A DNA stretch of 64,000 nt from positions 744,001 through 808,000 of the forward strand of contig NZ_JASZYQ010000001.1 of assembly GCF_030316885.1 (NCBI RefSeq). The letters are read 5' to 3'. Under the pieces are notes generated by a model. It did not search any database and was not told the origin of the DNA. It worked only from the letters and a program-made list of their open reading frames with translations. Positions 56,745 through 64,000 of this stretch are shown here, one piece after another; position 1 is the first letter of the stretch, and each line of letters begins with the position of its first letter. The translations under genes were made by a program, and so were the position numbers. Origin of the DNA: Variovorax jilinensis (lineage in GTDB: Bacteria; Pseudomonadota; Gammaproteobacteria; Burkholderiales; Burkholderiaceae_C).

Positions 56745-58064
56745 TCAATGGGCCGCCGCCGTGGTCGCCACCTCGGGCTCGGCCAGCGGTTCGTCTTCGG
56801 GCGAGTGGGTGCCGTTCAGCACCGCATGGGCACGTTCACGGTCGATGTCGCCTTCCCAGGCTGCGATCGCCACGGTGGCGACGCAGTTGCCGATCAGGTT
56901 GCCGAGCGCGCGGGCGATGCCCATGAACCAGTCGACCGACAGCACCAGCACCAGGCCGATGGCCGGGATCGCGGGAATGGCGTGCAGTGTCGCGGCCAGC
57001 ACCACGATCGCCGAGCCCGGCACGCCGTGCGCGCCCTTCGACGTGACCAGCGCGATCGCGAGGATCGTCATCAGGTCGGCCATTCCGATCGGCGTGTTGG
57101 TGGCCTGGGCGATGAAGACCGCCGCCAGCGTGATGTAGATCGAGAAGGCGTCGAGATTGAACGAATAGCCGGTGGGAATCACGAGGCCCACGGTGGAGTC
57201 GCGGATGCCCATGTGGCGCAGCTTGGCCATGATCTGCGGCAGCACGCTGTCCGAGGACGTGGTGGCGAAGACGATGGTGAGCTCTTCGCGCAGGTAGCGC
57301 AGCAGCTTGATCAGGCTGAAGCCCGAGAGGCGCATCACGAGCCCGAGCACCACGAAGACGAACAGCAGCACCGCGACATAGAACAGTGCCACCAGCATGC
57401 CGAGCTGCTTGAGCGAGCCGACGCCGTACTGGCCGACCGTGAAGGCGATGGCACCGAGCACCCCCAGCGGCGCCAGCTTGATGATGATGCCCATGATCTT
57501 GAACAGCACCAGCGAGGTGGCGTCGATCACCGCCGCCACCGGGCGGCCGCGCTCGCCGAGCAGGGTGAGCGCACAGCCGAACAGCACCGCGAACAGCAGC
57601 ACCTGCAGCACGTCCCCGGTGGCGAAGGCGTTCACCACCGTGCTCGGGATCAGCTTCATGAGGAAGTCGACCGTGCCGCCGCTGGTGAGCTTGTCGGCGT
57701 TCGATGCGTAGGCGCTCATGGCCGCAGGGTCGAGCTTCGACGGATCGACGTTCATGCCCACGCCGGGCTGGAACACGAAGGCCAGCGCCAGGCCCATCGC
57801 GAGCGCGATGGTGGTCAGCACCTCGAAGTAGATCAGCGCCTTGACGCCGACCCGGCCCACCCGCCGGAGGTCGCCGGCGCCGGCGATGCCGTGCACCACG
57901 ACGCAGAAGACGAGCACCGGAATGATCATCTTGATCAGCTTGATGAAGCCGTCGCCGAGCGGCTTGAGCTTGACGGCGAACTCCGGGAAGAACAGGCCCG
58001 CCACGACGCCGAGCACCAGCGCGATGACCACCTGACCGAAGAGTGATTTGGCAAAACGTGGCAT
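56745..58064 (-). CDS. dctA: C4-dicarboxylate:cation symporter DctA
   Basis: A 439-residue DAACS-family transporter for succinate, fumarate and malate. Its helical-hairpin motifs TTSSDSVLP and VIPTGYSFNLDAFSIY, and SKGAHGVPGSA, are complete. The C-terminal 25 residues are a charged tail. The ATG follows AAAGGAAG. Two GntR-like palindromes sit in its upstream region, and the GntR gene follows. Malate imported here could feed the malic enzyme. Confidence 0.95.
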   Translation of the reverse strand: MPRFAKSLFGQVVIALVLGVVAGLFFPEFAVKLKPLGDGFIKLIKMIIPVLVFCVVVHGIAGAGDLRRVGRVGVKALIYFEVLTTIALAMGLALAFVFQPGVGMNVDPSKLDPAAMSAYASNADKLTSGGTVDFLMKLIPSTVVNAFATGDVLQVLLFAVLFGCALTLLGERGRPVAAVIDATSLVLFKIMGIIIKLAPLGVLGAIAFTVGQYGVGSLKQLGMLVALFYVAVLLFVFVVLGLVMRLSGFSLIKLLRYLREELTIVFATTSSDSVLPQIMAKLRHMGIRDSTVGLVIPTGYSFNLDAFSIYITLAAVFIAQATNTPIGMADLMTILAIALVTSKGAHGVPGSAIVVLAATLHAIPAIPAIGLVLVLSVDWFMGIARALGNLIGNCVATVAIAAWEGDIDRERAHAVLNGTHSPEDEPLAEPEVATTAAAH

Positions 58065-58081
58065 GGGACTTCCTTTGTGAA

Positions 58082-58116
58082 GTTGTATGCAAGCCTCACG
58101 TTGTCTTGCATGCAAG
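58082..58116. promoter_or_regulatory. Two GntR-type sites upstream of dctA
   Basis: CTTGCATGCAAG (58105-58116, a perfect 12-bp palindrome) and TTGTATGCAA (58083-58092, imperfect), 23 bp apart centre to centre. They match the TTG-TATA-CAA style of FadR-group GntR operators. The nearer site begins 18 bp before the dctA ATG, which fits repression. Confidence 0.65.
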
Positions 58117-58279
58117 CAATGTAGGCAAGATTCACTCAGACGTTTTGAGGGTATTCCCGCGATCGGTGAGGCTTTACAAGTCGTGACGCGGCTGGGGGAC
58201 CCACGGCGATGAAAGCCGCCCGGCGGCTCTCGAGCCGATGGCCTGCCTGGGAGGCGGCACGCGCGTTCGGCGCCCGCCG

Positions 58280-58801
58280 TCAGTCGAGCGCGCGATAGAA
58301 GAAGGTGGTGGCGCAGAGCCCGCCTGCGGGCAGCAGCGCGTAGCCCGGAACCAGGCCCACGCGCTGCCATCCGAGCCGCGCATAGAGGCGTTCGGCCGAA
58401 TCGTCCGAGGTGTCGAGCACCAGCAGTGTCCGGCCGCATTCGCGTGCGGTCCGTTCGGCCTGACGCATCAGCGCTTCGCCCCAGCCTCGACGCCGCGCCC
58501 GCCGATGGACCAGCATCTTCGCCAGGTCTGCGCGGTGCGGCTGGTTCTCGGGCTGGTCGAGCACCAGTTGCACCGTGCCGCACAGCCCGTGTGCATCTTC
58601 GGCCACCAGCAGGGCGCGTTCGCCGCGCGCCACGCCGTCCGCGACGCGGGCCCAGAAGGCCAGGGCGCGCTCGAGCGTGAGCGGCAGCATGAAGCTCACC
58701 GAGGCGCCGCCCTCGACGCAGTCGATCAGCAGTTCGGCCAGCGCCTGCTGCTGCGCGGGTGACACGGTGGTCAGCCTTCGGACCTGGTCTTGCCGGTTCA
58801 T
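58280..58801 (-). CDS. GNAT-family N-acetyltransferase
   Basis: A 173-residue GNAT acetyltransferase. The acetyl-CoA-binding RRARRRGWGEALM segment (about 110-122) is the motif A pattern, and the C-terminal strand has the ERLYARLGWQRVG B-motif. Substrate unknown. It begins one base after the XRE gene stop, so the pair is an operon; XRE-cupin plus GNAT is a recurring two-gene unit. Confidence 0.87.
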   Translation of the reverse strand: MNRQDQVRRLTTVSPAQQQALAELLIDCVEGGASVSFMLPLTLERALAFWARVADGVARGERALLVAEDAHGLCGTVQLVLDQPENQPHRADLAKMLVHRRARRRGWGEALMRQAERTARECGRTLLVLDTSDDSAERLYARLGWQRVGLVPGYALLPAGGLCATTFFYRALD

Positions 58802-58802
58802 T

Positions 58803-59390
58803 TCATCCCCATGTGCCGGACAGGGTGGCAATCACCACGGCGTAGCGCGTGAGACGGCGCGTGGGGTTGTGGTAGCTGACCGGGCGGTCCAGCACGTGGG
58901 CCAGGCAGTCGCCGGCCGCAAGCCGGTGAATCGCGTCGCCGACCGTGACCTCGATCGCGTTCTCGAGCACCCACACCTGCTGGTGGATGCGCGGCTCGCG
59001 CGCGCCGGTCTCGTAGGCCACGCGGGCCTTGGGCGGAAAAGCCACCTCGACGATCTGGATCGGCGACGCCACACCGGACGGCGACACGTTGCGCCGCACG
59101 TAGCCCGAGTGCGGATCGCGCCACGACGGCTGGTCGGCGAGCCTGGCCACGGGATCGCCCGCGGCCCGGGGCGGATCGAACAGCGACGCCAGCGCCACGC
59201 CGAGCCCGGTCGCGAGCTTCTCGAGCACCACCGCCGTGGGACTGCTCTCGCCGCGCTCGATCAGAGAGATCATCGAACGGCTGACCCCGCAGTGCGTGGC
59301 CAGTGCATCGAGCGACATGCCGCTCGAGGCGCGCAACTCGCGCACGCGCTCGGCAATGCGGTGGTTGAGACTGTCGGCCTGTTCCGTCAT
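58803..59390 (-). CDS. XRE-family regulator with cupin domain
   Basis: A 195-residue regulator with an N-terminal XRE helix-turn-helix (about 10-65, MSLDALATHCGVSRSMISLI) and a C-terminal cupin (about 105-190) that likely senses a small ligand. It is the first gene of the XRE-GNAT operon and is divergent from the aldo/keto reductase gene. A palindromic region lies between them. Confidence 0.9.
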   Translation of the reverse strand: MTEQADSLNHRIAERVRELRASSGMSLDALATHCGVSRSMISLIERGESSPTAVVLEKLATGLGVALASLFDPPRAAGDPVARLADQPSWRDPHSGYVRRNVSPSGVASPIQIVEVAFPPKARVAYETGAREPRIHQQVWVLENAIEVTVGDAIHRLAAGDCLAHVLDRPVSYHNPTRRLTRYAVVIATLSGTWG

Positions 59391-59402
59391 GGTGGAGTCA
59401 GT

Positions 59403-59418
59403 ATCCTATATATTGGAT
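59403..59418. promoter_or_regulatory. AT-rich imperfect palindrome upstream of the XRE gene
   Basis: ATCC-TATATATT-GGAT, with self-complementary ATATAT in the centre, 13 bp before the XRE ATG. It could be the XRE operator. Confidence 0.4.
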
Positions 59419-59506
59419 GGATCGTCCAGCCATTGCGCGAAGGCGCGCGCCTTGGCATGGTGGGCGGCGGCCGCACCCCGCTTGCCCCCGACCACAAGGA
59501 ACCCGC

Positions 59507-60361
59507 ATGCATCAACTCGAACTCCCCGGCGCCGGCCGCATGCCTGCACTCGGACTCGGCACCTGGAAGATGGGCGAGTCGGCCGGCCGTCGCAGCGCCG
59601 AGGTCGCGGCCGTGCGCGCGGCGATCGAGATGGGCTACCGGCTCGTCGACACTGCCGAGATGTACGGCGAAGGCGGCGCCGAGGAGGTGGTCGGCCAGGC
59701 GCTGGCCGAGGCGCTGCGGGCCGGCGATGTCAGCCGCGAGGAACTCTTCGTGGTCAGCAAGGTGTATCCGCACAATGCGAGCCGCACTGTCACGGCCAAG
59801 GCCTGTGCGCGCAGCCTGTCGCGCCTCGGACTGGACCATGTCGACCTCTACCTGCTGCACTGGCGTGGATCGCACCCGCTGGACGCGACCTGCGACGCGC
59901 TGCGCGAACTGGTGCTGCAGGGGCGCATCCGCCATTGGGGCGTCAGCAACTTCGACACCGACGACATGGAGGAGCTCGCAGCGCTCGAGGGCGGCGCCGA
60001 ATGTGCTGCGAACCAGGTCTATTACTCGCTCGCCGAGCGTGGCCCCGAGTTCAGCCTGCTGCCTTGGCAGCGCGAGCGCGGCATCCCGCTCATGGCCTAC
60101 AGCCCGATCGACCAGGGTGCGCTGGCTGCCGACGCCGGCCTGCAGGCCATCGCCCGCGGTATCGGCATCAGCGCGGCGCAGCTCGCGCTGGCGTGGCTGC
60201 TGACGCAGGGCGGCGTCGCCGCCATCCCCAAGGCCATGCGCAAGGAGCACCTGGAAGAAAACCTCGCGGCGGCCGGCTTGCGGCTGTCGCCCGAGGTGCT
60301 GGCCGAGATCGATCGGCTGCATCCCGCGCCGCGGCGCAAGATGCCGCTCGCGATGATCTAG
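59507..60361 (+). CDS. Aldo/keto reductase
   Basis: A 284-residue NADPH-dependent (beta/alpha)8 reductase of the AKR superfamily. The catalytic tetrad D48, Y53, K85 and H118 is intact, and the NADP segment IPKAMRKEHLEEN is present near the C-terminus. Substrate class unknown (aldehydes, methylglyoxal, or keto compounds). The ATG follows AAGGAAC. Its stop shares 4 bp (CTAG) with the convergent NCS2 gene. Confidence 0.9.
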   Translation: MHQLELPGAGRMPALGLGTWKMGESAGRRSAEVAAVRAAIEMGYRLVDTAEMYGEGGAEEVVGQALAEALRAGDVSREELFVVSKVYPHNASRTVTAKACARSLSRLGLDHVDLYLLHWRGSHPLDATCDALRELVLQGRIRHWGVSNFDTDDMEELAALEGGAECAANQVYYSLAERGPEFSLLPWQRERGIPLMAYSPIDQGALAADAGLQAIARGIGISAAQLALAWLLTQGGVAAIPKAMRKEHLEENLAAAGLRLSPEVLAEIDRLHPAPRRKMPLAMI

Positions 60362-61848
60362 TGTGCTTCGGCCTGCTTGGCGGCGGCGATGATCGCCTGC
60401 TCGTCATGCTTGGCGCCGTTGAGGAACAGGTTCAGCAGCACCGCGGTGATCGACGCCAGCAGGATGCCCGATTCCACCAGCGAGTGGATCGCATGCGGCA
60501 TCCACTGCTTGAAGTTGGGGGCGATCAGCGGAATCATGCCGATGCCGATCGCCACGGCGACGATCATCGCGTTATGGCGATTGTTCTTGAAATCCACGCC
60601 CGCGAGGATGCGGATGCCGGTGGCGGTCACCATGCCGAACATCACGAGGCCGGCGCCGCCCAGCACCACGGTCGGCAGCGATTCCACCAGCGCCGCCATC
60701 TTGGGCAGCAGGCCCAGCACCACCAGGATCACGCCGCCGGCCACGCAGACGTAGCGGCTCTTGATGCCCGTCACGGCCACCAGGCCGACGTTCTGCGAGA
60801 AGCTGGTGTACGGGAAGGTGTTGAAGATGCCGCCGATCAGCGTGCCGAGGCCGTCGGTCCGCAGGCCGCGCGCCAGGTCCTGCTGGCTGATCTTGCGGTC
60901 GGTCATCTCGCCGAGCGCGAGGAACATGCCGGTCGATTCGATCATCACGACGATCATGATCAGCGACATCGTGAGGATCAGGATCGGATCGAACTTCGGC
61001 AGGCCGAAGTGGAAGGGCAGGACGAGATCGAACCAGGCGGCGTTGCCGACCTTCTCGAAGGTCATGAAGCCGAAGATGCTGGCGACCACTGCGCCGATCA
61101 CGATGCCCAGCAGCACCGAGATGTTGGCGATGAAGCCCTTGGCGTACTTGACGATCAGCAGGATCGAGACCAGCACCAGCGCCGCGATGCCGAGGCCGCC
61201 GAGGTCGGCGTAGCGCGGGTTGGGCACCGACGGCACGATCGACATGCCCTTGGGCACCGGCGGCACGGCGGAGCCCGGCGAGGTGACGTCGGCCAGCCAC
61301 TTGGTATAGACCGGGTCGACCAGCGCGGGAGCGGTCGGGCCGACCGGGTTGCCGAAGATCCAGTTGATGCCCACGCGCATGAGGCTGATGCCGATCACCG
61401 CGATGATGGTGCCCGTGACCACCGGTGGAAAGAAGCGCAGCATGCGCGAGATCATCGGTGCGATCAGTATCGAGATGATGCCGGCGCCGATGATGGCGCC
61501 GAACAGCAGTTGCGCGCCGGACTGGCCCGGATTGGCGTTCGCGATCGACACCATCGGCGCAACCGAGGCGAAGGTCACGCCCATCATCACCGGCAGGCGA
61601 ATGCCGAACCACTGGGTGGCACCGAGCGACTGGATGAGCGTAGCGATGCCGCAGCAGAACAGGTCGGCGGAGATCAGCAGTGCGACCTCCTGCGGCGTCA
61701 GCTTGAGCGCGCGCCCGACGATCAGCGGCACCGCCACGGCGCCCGCGTACATCACGAGCACGTGCTGAAGGCCCAGCGCCGTGAGCTTGCCGGCGGGCAA
61801 TCGTTCGTCGACCGGATGGGTGGCGGAAGAGAGGGAAGCAGCCGTCAT
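60358..61848 (-). CDS. NCS2 uracil/xanthine permease
   Basis: A 496-residue nucleobase:cation symporter-2 with 12-14 helices. Family motifs are the SQNVG-x-TG region and GLVMFGMVTATGIRIL. Members import uracil, xanthine or uric acid. Nearby purine and hydantoin genes favour xanthine or urate, but this is context, not residue-based. The ATG follows AGGAGATT. A GntR-type site lies 87 bp upstream. Convergent with the aldo/keto reductase, with shared stop bases. Confidence 0.92.
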   Translation of the reverse strand: MTAASLSSATHPVDERLPAGKLTALGLQHVLVMYAGAVAVPLIVGRALKLTPQEVALLISADLFCCGIATLIQSLGATQWFGIRLPVMMGVTFASVAPMVSIANANPGQSGAQLLFGAIIGAGIISILIAPMISRMLRFFPPVVTGTIIAVIGISLMRVGINWIFGNPVGPTAPALVDPVYTKWLADVTSPGSAVPPVPKGMSIVPSVPNPRYADLGGLGIAALVLVSILLIVKYAKGFIANISVLLGIVIGAVVASIFGFMTFEKVGNAAWFDLVLPFHFGLPKFDPILILTMSLIMIVVMIESTGMFLALGEMTDRKISQQDLARGLRTDGLGTLIGGIFNTFPYTSFSQNVGLVAVTGIKSRYVCVAGGVILVVLGLLPKMAALVESLPTVVLGGAGLVMFGMVTATGIRILAGVDFKNNRHNAMIVAVAIGIGMIPLIAPNFKQWMPHAIHSLVESGILLASITAVLLNLFLNGAKHDEQAIIAAAKQAEAH

Positions 61849-61934
61849 GTGTCGAATCTCCTGGAGCAGCGGGAGGAAGCTGGGCTGGCGTTCGACGATG
61901 TCCCCGTGCATCGTCTACCAAGGTGTACGCGAAA

Positions 61935-61944
61935 CTGTATACAA
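61935..61944. promoter_or_regulatory. GntR-type site upstream of the NCS2 permease
   Basis: CTGTATACAA, holding the perfect palindrome TGTATACA. It is the same style as the two sites upstream of dctA and is placed as a repressor site for the permease. Confidence 0.5.
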
Positions 61945-62030
61945 ATCCTATGCAGATTCGTATCGCGGAAAACCCGCGTTTCCTGCTCATGCAACTCGCG
62001 GGCCAGGCTCCCGTCGACCCGGCCGGGCAC

Positions 62031-62792
62031 TCAGTGGCTGCTGCGGTCCATGCCTGCGGGTGCCAGCGAGAAGCTGCCCAGCAGTCCGGCGATCGGCTTG
62101 GGCAGCGGCCGTGCCAGTTCGCCGCGCTTGCTGGTGGCGAGCCGCAGGTTCACGAGCGACTCGACCAGCTGGATGCCGGCCGCGACGCCATCGATCACCG
62201 GCACACCGAGCGCCTGGCCGATGTCGGCGCACAGGTCGGCCATGCCTGCGCATCCGAGCACGATGGCGTCCGAGCCGTCTTCCTCGAGCGCGCGCCGGCA
62301 TTCCTCGACGATGCGATTGCGCGCCGCCGAGCCCGGCTCCTCGAGCGCGAGCACAGGGATGTCGCAGGCCCTGACGTTGGCGCAGAAGCGCTTCATGCCA
62401 TACGCCTCGGCCAGATGCCAGGCCTGGCCCACGGTGCGCTGCAGGGTGGTCACCACGCTGAAGCGGGTCGCGACCAGGCTCGCCAGGTGCATCGCGGCCT
62501 CGGCGATGCCGACCACCGGCACGCTCGCCAGTTCGCGCGCGGCCTTCAGGCCCGGGTCGCCGAAGCAGGCGATCACGTAGCCCGATGCGCCTTCCTGCTC
62601 GCCGAGCGCGATCTCGTGCAGCAGGCCCGGCACCGCCAGAGCCTCGTCGTAGTGACTCTCGATGGAGGCCGGACCCATCGGCGGGTTGACCGCCTCGATG
62701 CGGGTGCCGGGGCGTGCCACCGCGCGCGCGCAGGCCCCGATCTTCTCGGTCATGCGCCAGGTGGTGTTGGGGTTGATGATCTTGATGTGCAT
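62031..62792 (-). CDS. Hydantoin/allantoin racemase (Asp/Glu racemase family)
   Basis: A 253-residue racemase of the HyuE/AllR group, which interconverts hydantoin or allantoin enantiomers by two-cysteine acid-base catalysis. The two cysteines are C76 (IACFGDPG) and C181 (LGCAGM), correctly placed. The start MHIKIINPNT is the family's usual one. It is 25 bp downstream of an NCS1 permease gene, which would bring in the substrate. Confidence 0.9.
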   Translation of the reverse strand: MHIKIINPNTTWRMTEKIGACARAVARPGTRIEAVNPPMGPASIESHYDEALAVPGLLHEIALGEQEGASGYVIACFGDPGLKAARELASVPVVGIAEAAMHLASLVATRFSVVTTLQRTVGQAWHLAEAYGMKRFCANVRACDIPVLALEEPGSAARNRIVEECRRALEEDGSDAIVLGCAGMADLCADIGQALGVPVIDGVAAGIQLVESLVNLRLATSKRGELARPLPKPIAGLLGSFSLAPAGMDRSSH

Positions 62793-62817
62793 CTGCTTGA
62801 TTCCCGGAAGGCCTTGC

Positions 62818-64000
62818 TCAGCGCCGGCGCGGTTGCAGCGCGATGTAGATCGCGAAGGCGAGCCCGGTGCCGATGAACCAGGCGTAGCTGGCAGCGCCCC
62901 GCAGGTCGGGAATCAGAACGCAGAGCATCGGCACCGCGGCGGCCGGCACCATGGCGCCGATGGCGCGGCGGTTGTAGCCGTTGGTGTACCAATAGGCGCC
63001 GCGCGGGTCGAGCGTGTAGAGCGCGTCGATGTCGACGCGCTGCTTCTGCACCAGGTAGTAGTCGGCGATCAGGATGCCGAACAGCGGGCCGATGAAGGCC
63101 CCCAGCACGTCGAGCGTGTAGTGGATCACCGCGGGGTTGTCGTAGAGGTTCCAGGGCGTGATGAAGATCGATGCGACGGCCGCGATCATGCCGCCCGTGC
63201 GCCAGCTGATGTGCTGCGGCGCCACGTTCGAGAAGTCGAAGGCCGGCGAGACGAAATTGGCAACGATGTTGATGCCTACGGTGGCGACGATGAAGGTCAG
63301 GGCGCCGATCACCACCGCGGTGCTGCTGTCGATTCGCGCCACGGTGTGGACCGGGTCGGTGATCAGTTCGCCGAACACGGGCAGCGTGGCGGCCGAGGTC
63401 ACCACGGCCAGCAGCGAGAAGAACAGGAAGTTGACCGGCAGGCCCCAGAAGTTGCCTTTCCTGACCGCCTCGAAGCTGCGTCCGTAGCGCGAGAAGTCAC
63501 CGAAGTTGAGCATCGGTCCGCTGAAGTAGCTGACCACCAGCGCGGTCGCGCCAAGCATCACGGGCAGTGCGTCCCAGCCTTCGAACCTGACGCCTCCGAG
63601 CCGCATGTCGATGTTCTGCCAGCCGGCCTTCCAGACCAGCCAGCCGCAAAGCGCGGCCATCACGACGTAGACCGCAGGGCCGGCCCAGTCGATGAAGCGG
63701 CGGATGGCCTCCATGCCGTGCCAGAACACGAAGGCCTGCAGCACCCACATCAGCATGAATGCGACCCAGCCGAGCATCGACAGGCCGAGGAAGCCGTGGC
63801 GTGCCACGTCCGCATAGGGTGCGAGGTCCGGCCGGAAGTGCAGGGCCAGAAGCAGGAAGGCGCCCGAGGCCAGATAGGTCTGGATGCCGTACCAGGCGAC
63901 CGCGATCAGGCCGCGGATGACGGCCGGGATGTTGGCGCCGAGCACGCCGAAGGACGCGCGACAGATCACCGGATAGGGCGTGCCCGTCGCCTGGCTCGGC
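62818..64000 (-). CDS. NCS1 nucleobase/hydantoin permease, N-terminus cut by window edge
   Basis: The last 394 codons, stop included, of a nucleobase:cation symporter-1. The family's NFGDFSRYGRS and ITPWNLYDNP motifs are present. The gene runs off the right end, so about 80-100 N-terminal residues are missing. Together with the following racemase it suggests uptake of hydantoin or allantoin. About nine hydrophobic helices are seen. Confidence 0.93.
   Translation of the reverse strand, partial: PSQATGTPYPVICRASFGVLGANIPAVIRGLIAVAWYGIQTYLASGAFLLLALHFRPDLAPYADVARHGFLGLSMLGWVAFMLMWVLQAFVFWHGMEAIRRFIDWAGPAVYVVMAALCGWLVWKAGWQNIDMRLGGVRFEGWDALPVMLGATALVVSYFSGPMLNFGDFSRYGRSFEAVRKGNFWGLPVNFLFFSLLAVVTSAATLPVFGELITDPVHTVARIDSSTAVVIGALTFIVATVGINIVANFVSPAFDFSNVAPQHISWRTGGMIAAVASIFITPWNLYDNPAVIHYTLDVLGAFIGPLFGILIADYYLVQKQRVDIDALYTLDPRGAYWYTNGYNRRAIGAMVPAAAVPMLCVLIPDLRGAASYAWFIGTGLAFAIYIALQPRRR

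Overview
The window is about 64 kb of GC-rich, densely coding chromosome from a beta-proteobacterium. Gene content and order (fkpB-ispH, serS beside a tRNA-Ser, a urea ABC operon, many LysR and NMT1-type uptake genes) and the hairpin repeats between genes point to the Comamonadaceae, most likely Variovorax or a close relative. That placement is inference from protein and repeat recognition, not from a database search. No prophage, integrase, transposase, CRISPR array or plasmid function is visible. Both ends cut through genes.

1-16 kb is mainly housekeeping. It holds the end of the Fe-S carrier gene apbC, a LysR regulator, a beta-propeller lipoprotein, a GAF protein, an FtsX-type permease, a 2OG-Fe oxygenase, a truncated haemoglobin, a zinc-ribbon membrane protein, an Smr protein and radC. 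A tightly overlapped fkpB-ispH-dehydratase operon follows, starting TTG, GTG and TTG. Then come a VOC protein, serS, tRNA-Ser(CGA) with a clean terminator, an orphan protein and a tandem universal stress protein.

16-31 kb holds an Lrp regulator divergent from a fused indolepyruvate ferredoxin oxidoreductase, a convergent histidine kinase/NarL-type regulator pair, and the minus-strand run yciV-EamA-yciO-M50 protease-trpS. It also has a CorA/ZntB transporter, a polyphosphate kinase 2 and two alpha/beta hydrolases.

31-47 kb is nitrogen acquisition. urtABCDE (urea uptake) is followed by an MFS transporter and a ureD with no urease structural genes next to it. Next is a less familiar locus: two NMT1/THI5-type binding proteins, one ABC permease and ATPase, a Rieske oxygenase resembling the N-demethylase type, a nucleobase deaminase, OsmC and EthD proteins. 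The divergent Rieske and binding-protein genes share two identical upstream elements, so they are probably co-regulated. I read this locus as a candidate uptake and oxidation pathway for an N-heterocycle; the substrate is unknown.

47-64 kb is carbon and purine-breakdown metabolism. It holds a MaeB-type malic enzyme; gcl, hyi and glxR (glyoxylate to glycerate) with a divergent LysR gene; an AI-2E-family permease; dctA with a GntR regulator; XRE and GNAT genes; an aldo/keto reductase; an NCS2 xanthine/uracil permease; a hydantoin/allantoin racemase; and an NCS1 permease cut by the right edge. Together these fit import of purines or allantoin and disposal of the resulting glyoxylate.

Several genes without a Shine-Dalgarno carry a -10-like hexamer exactly 6-7 nt before the start codon, suggesting that leaderless transcripts are common here. 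This pattern also supports a 37-residue membrane peptide gene at about 15.9 kb.
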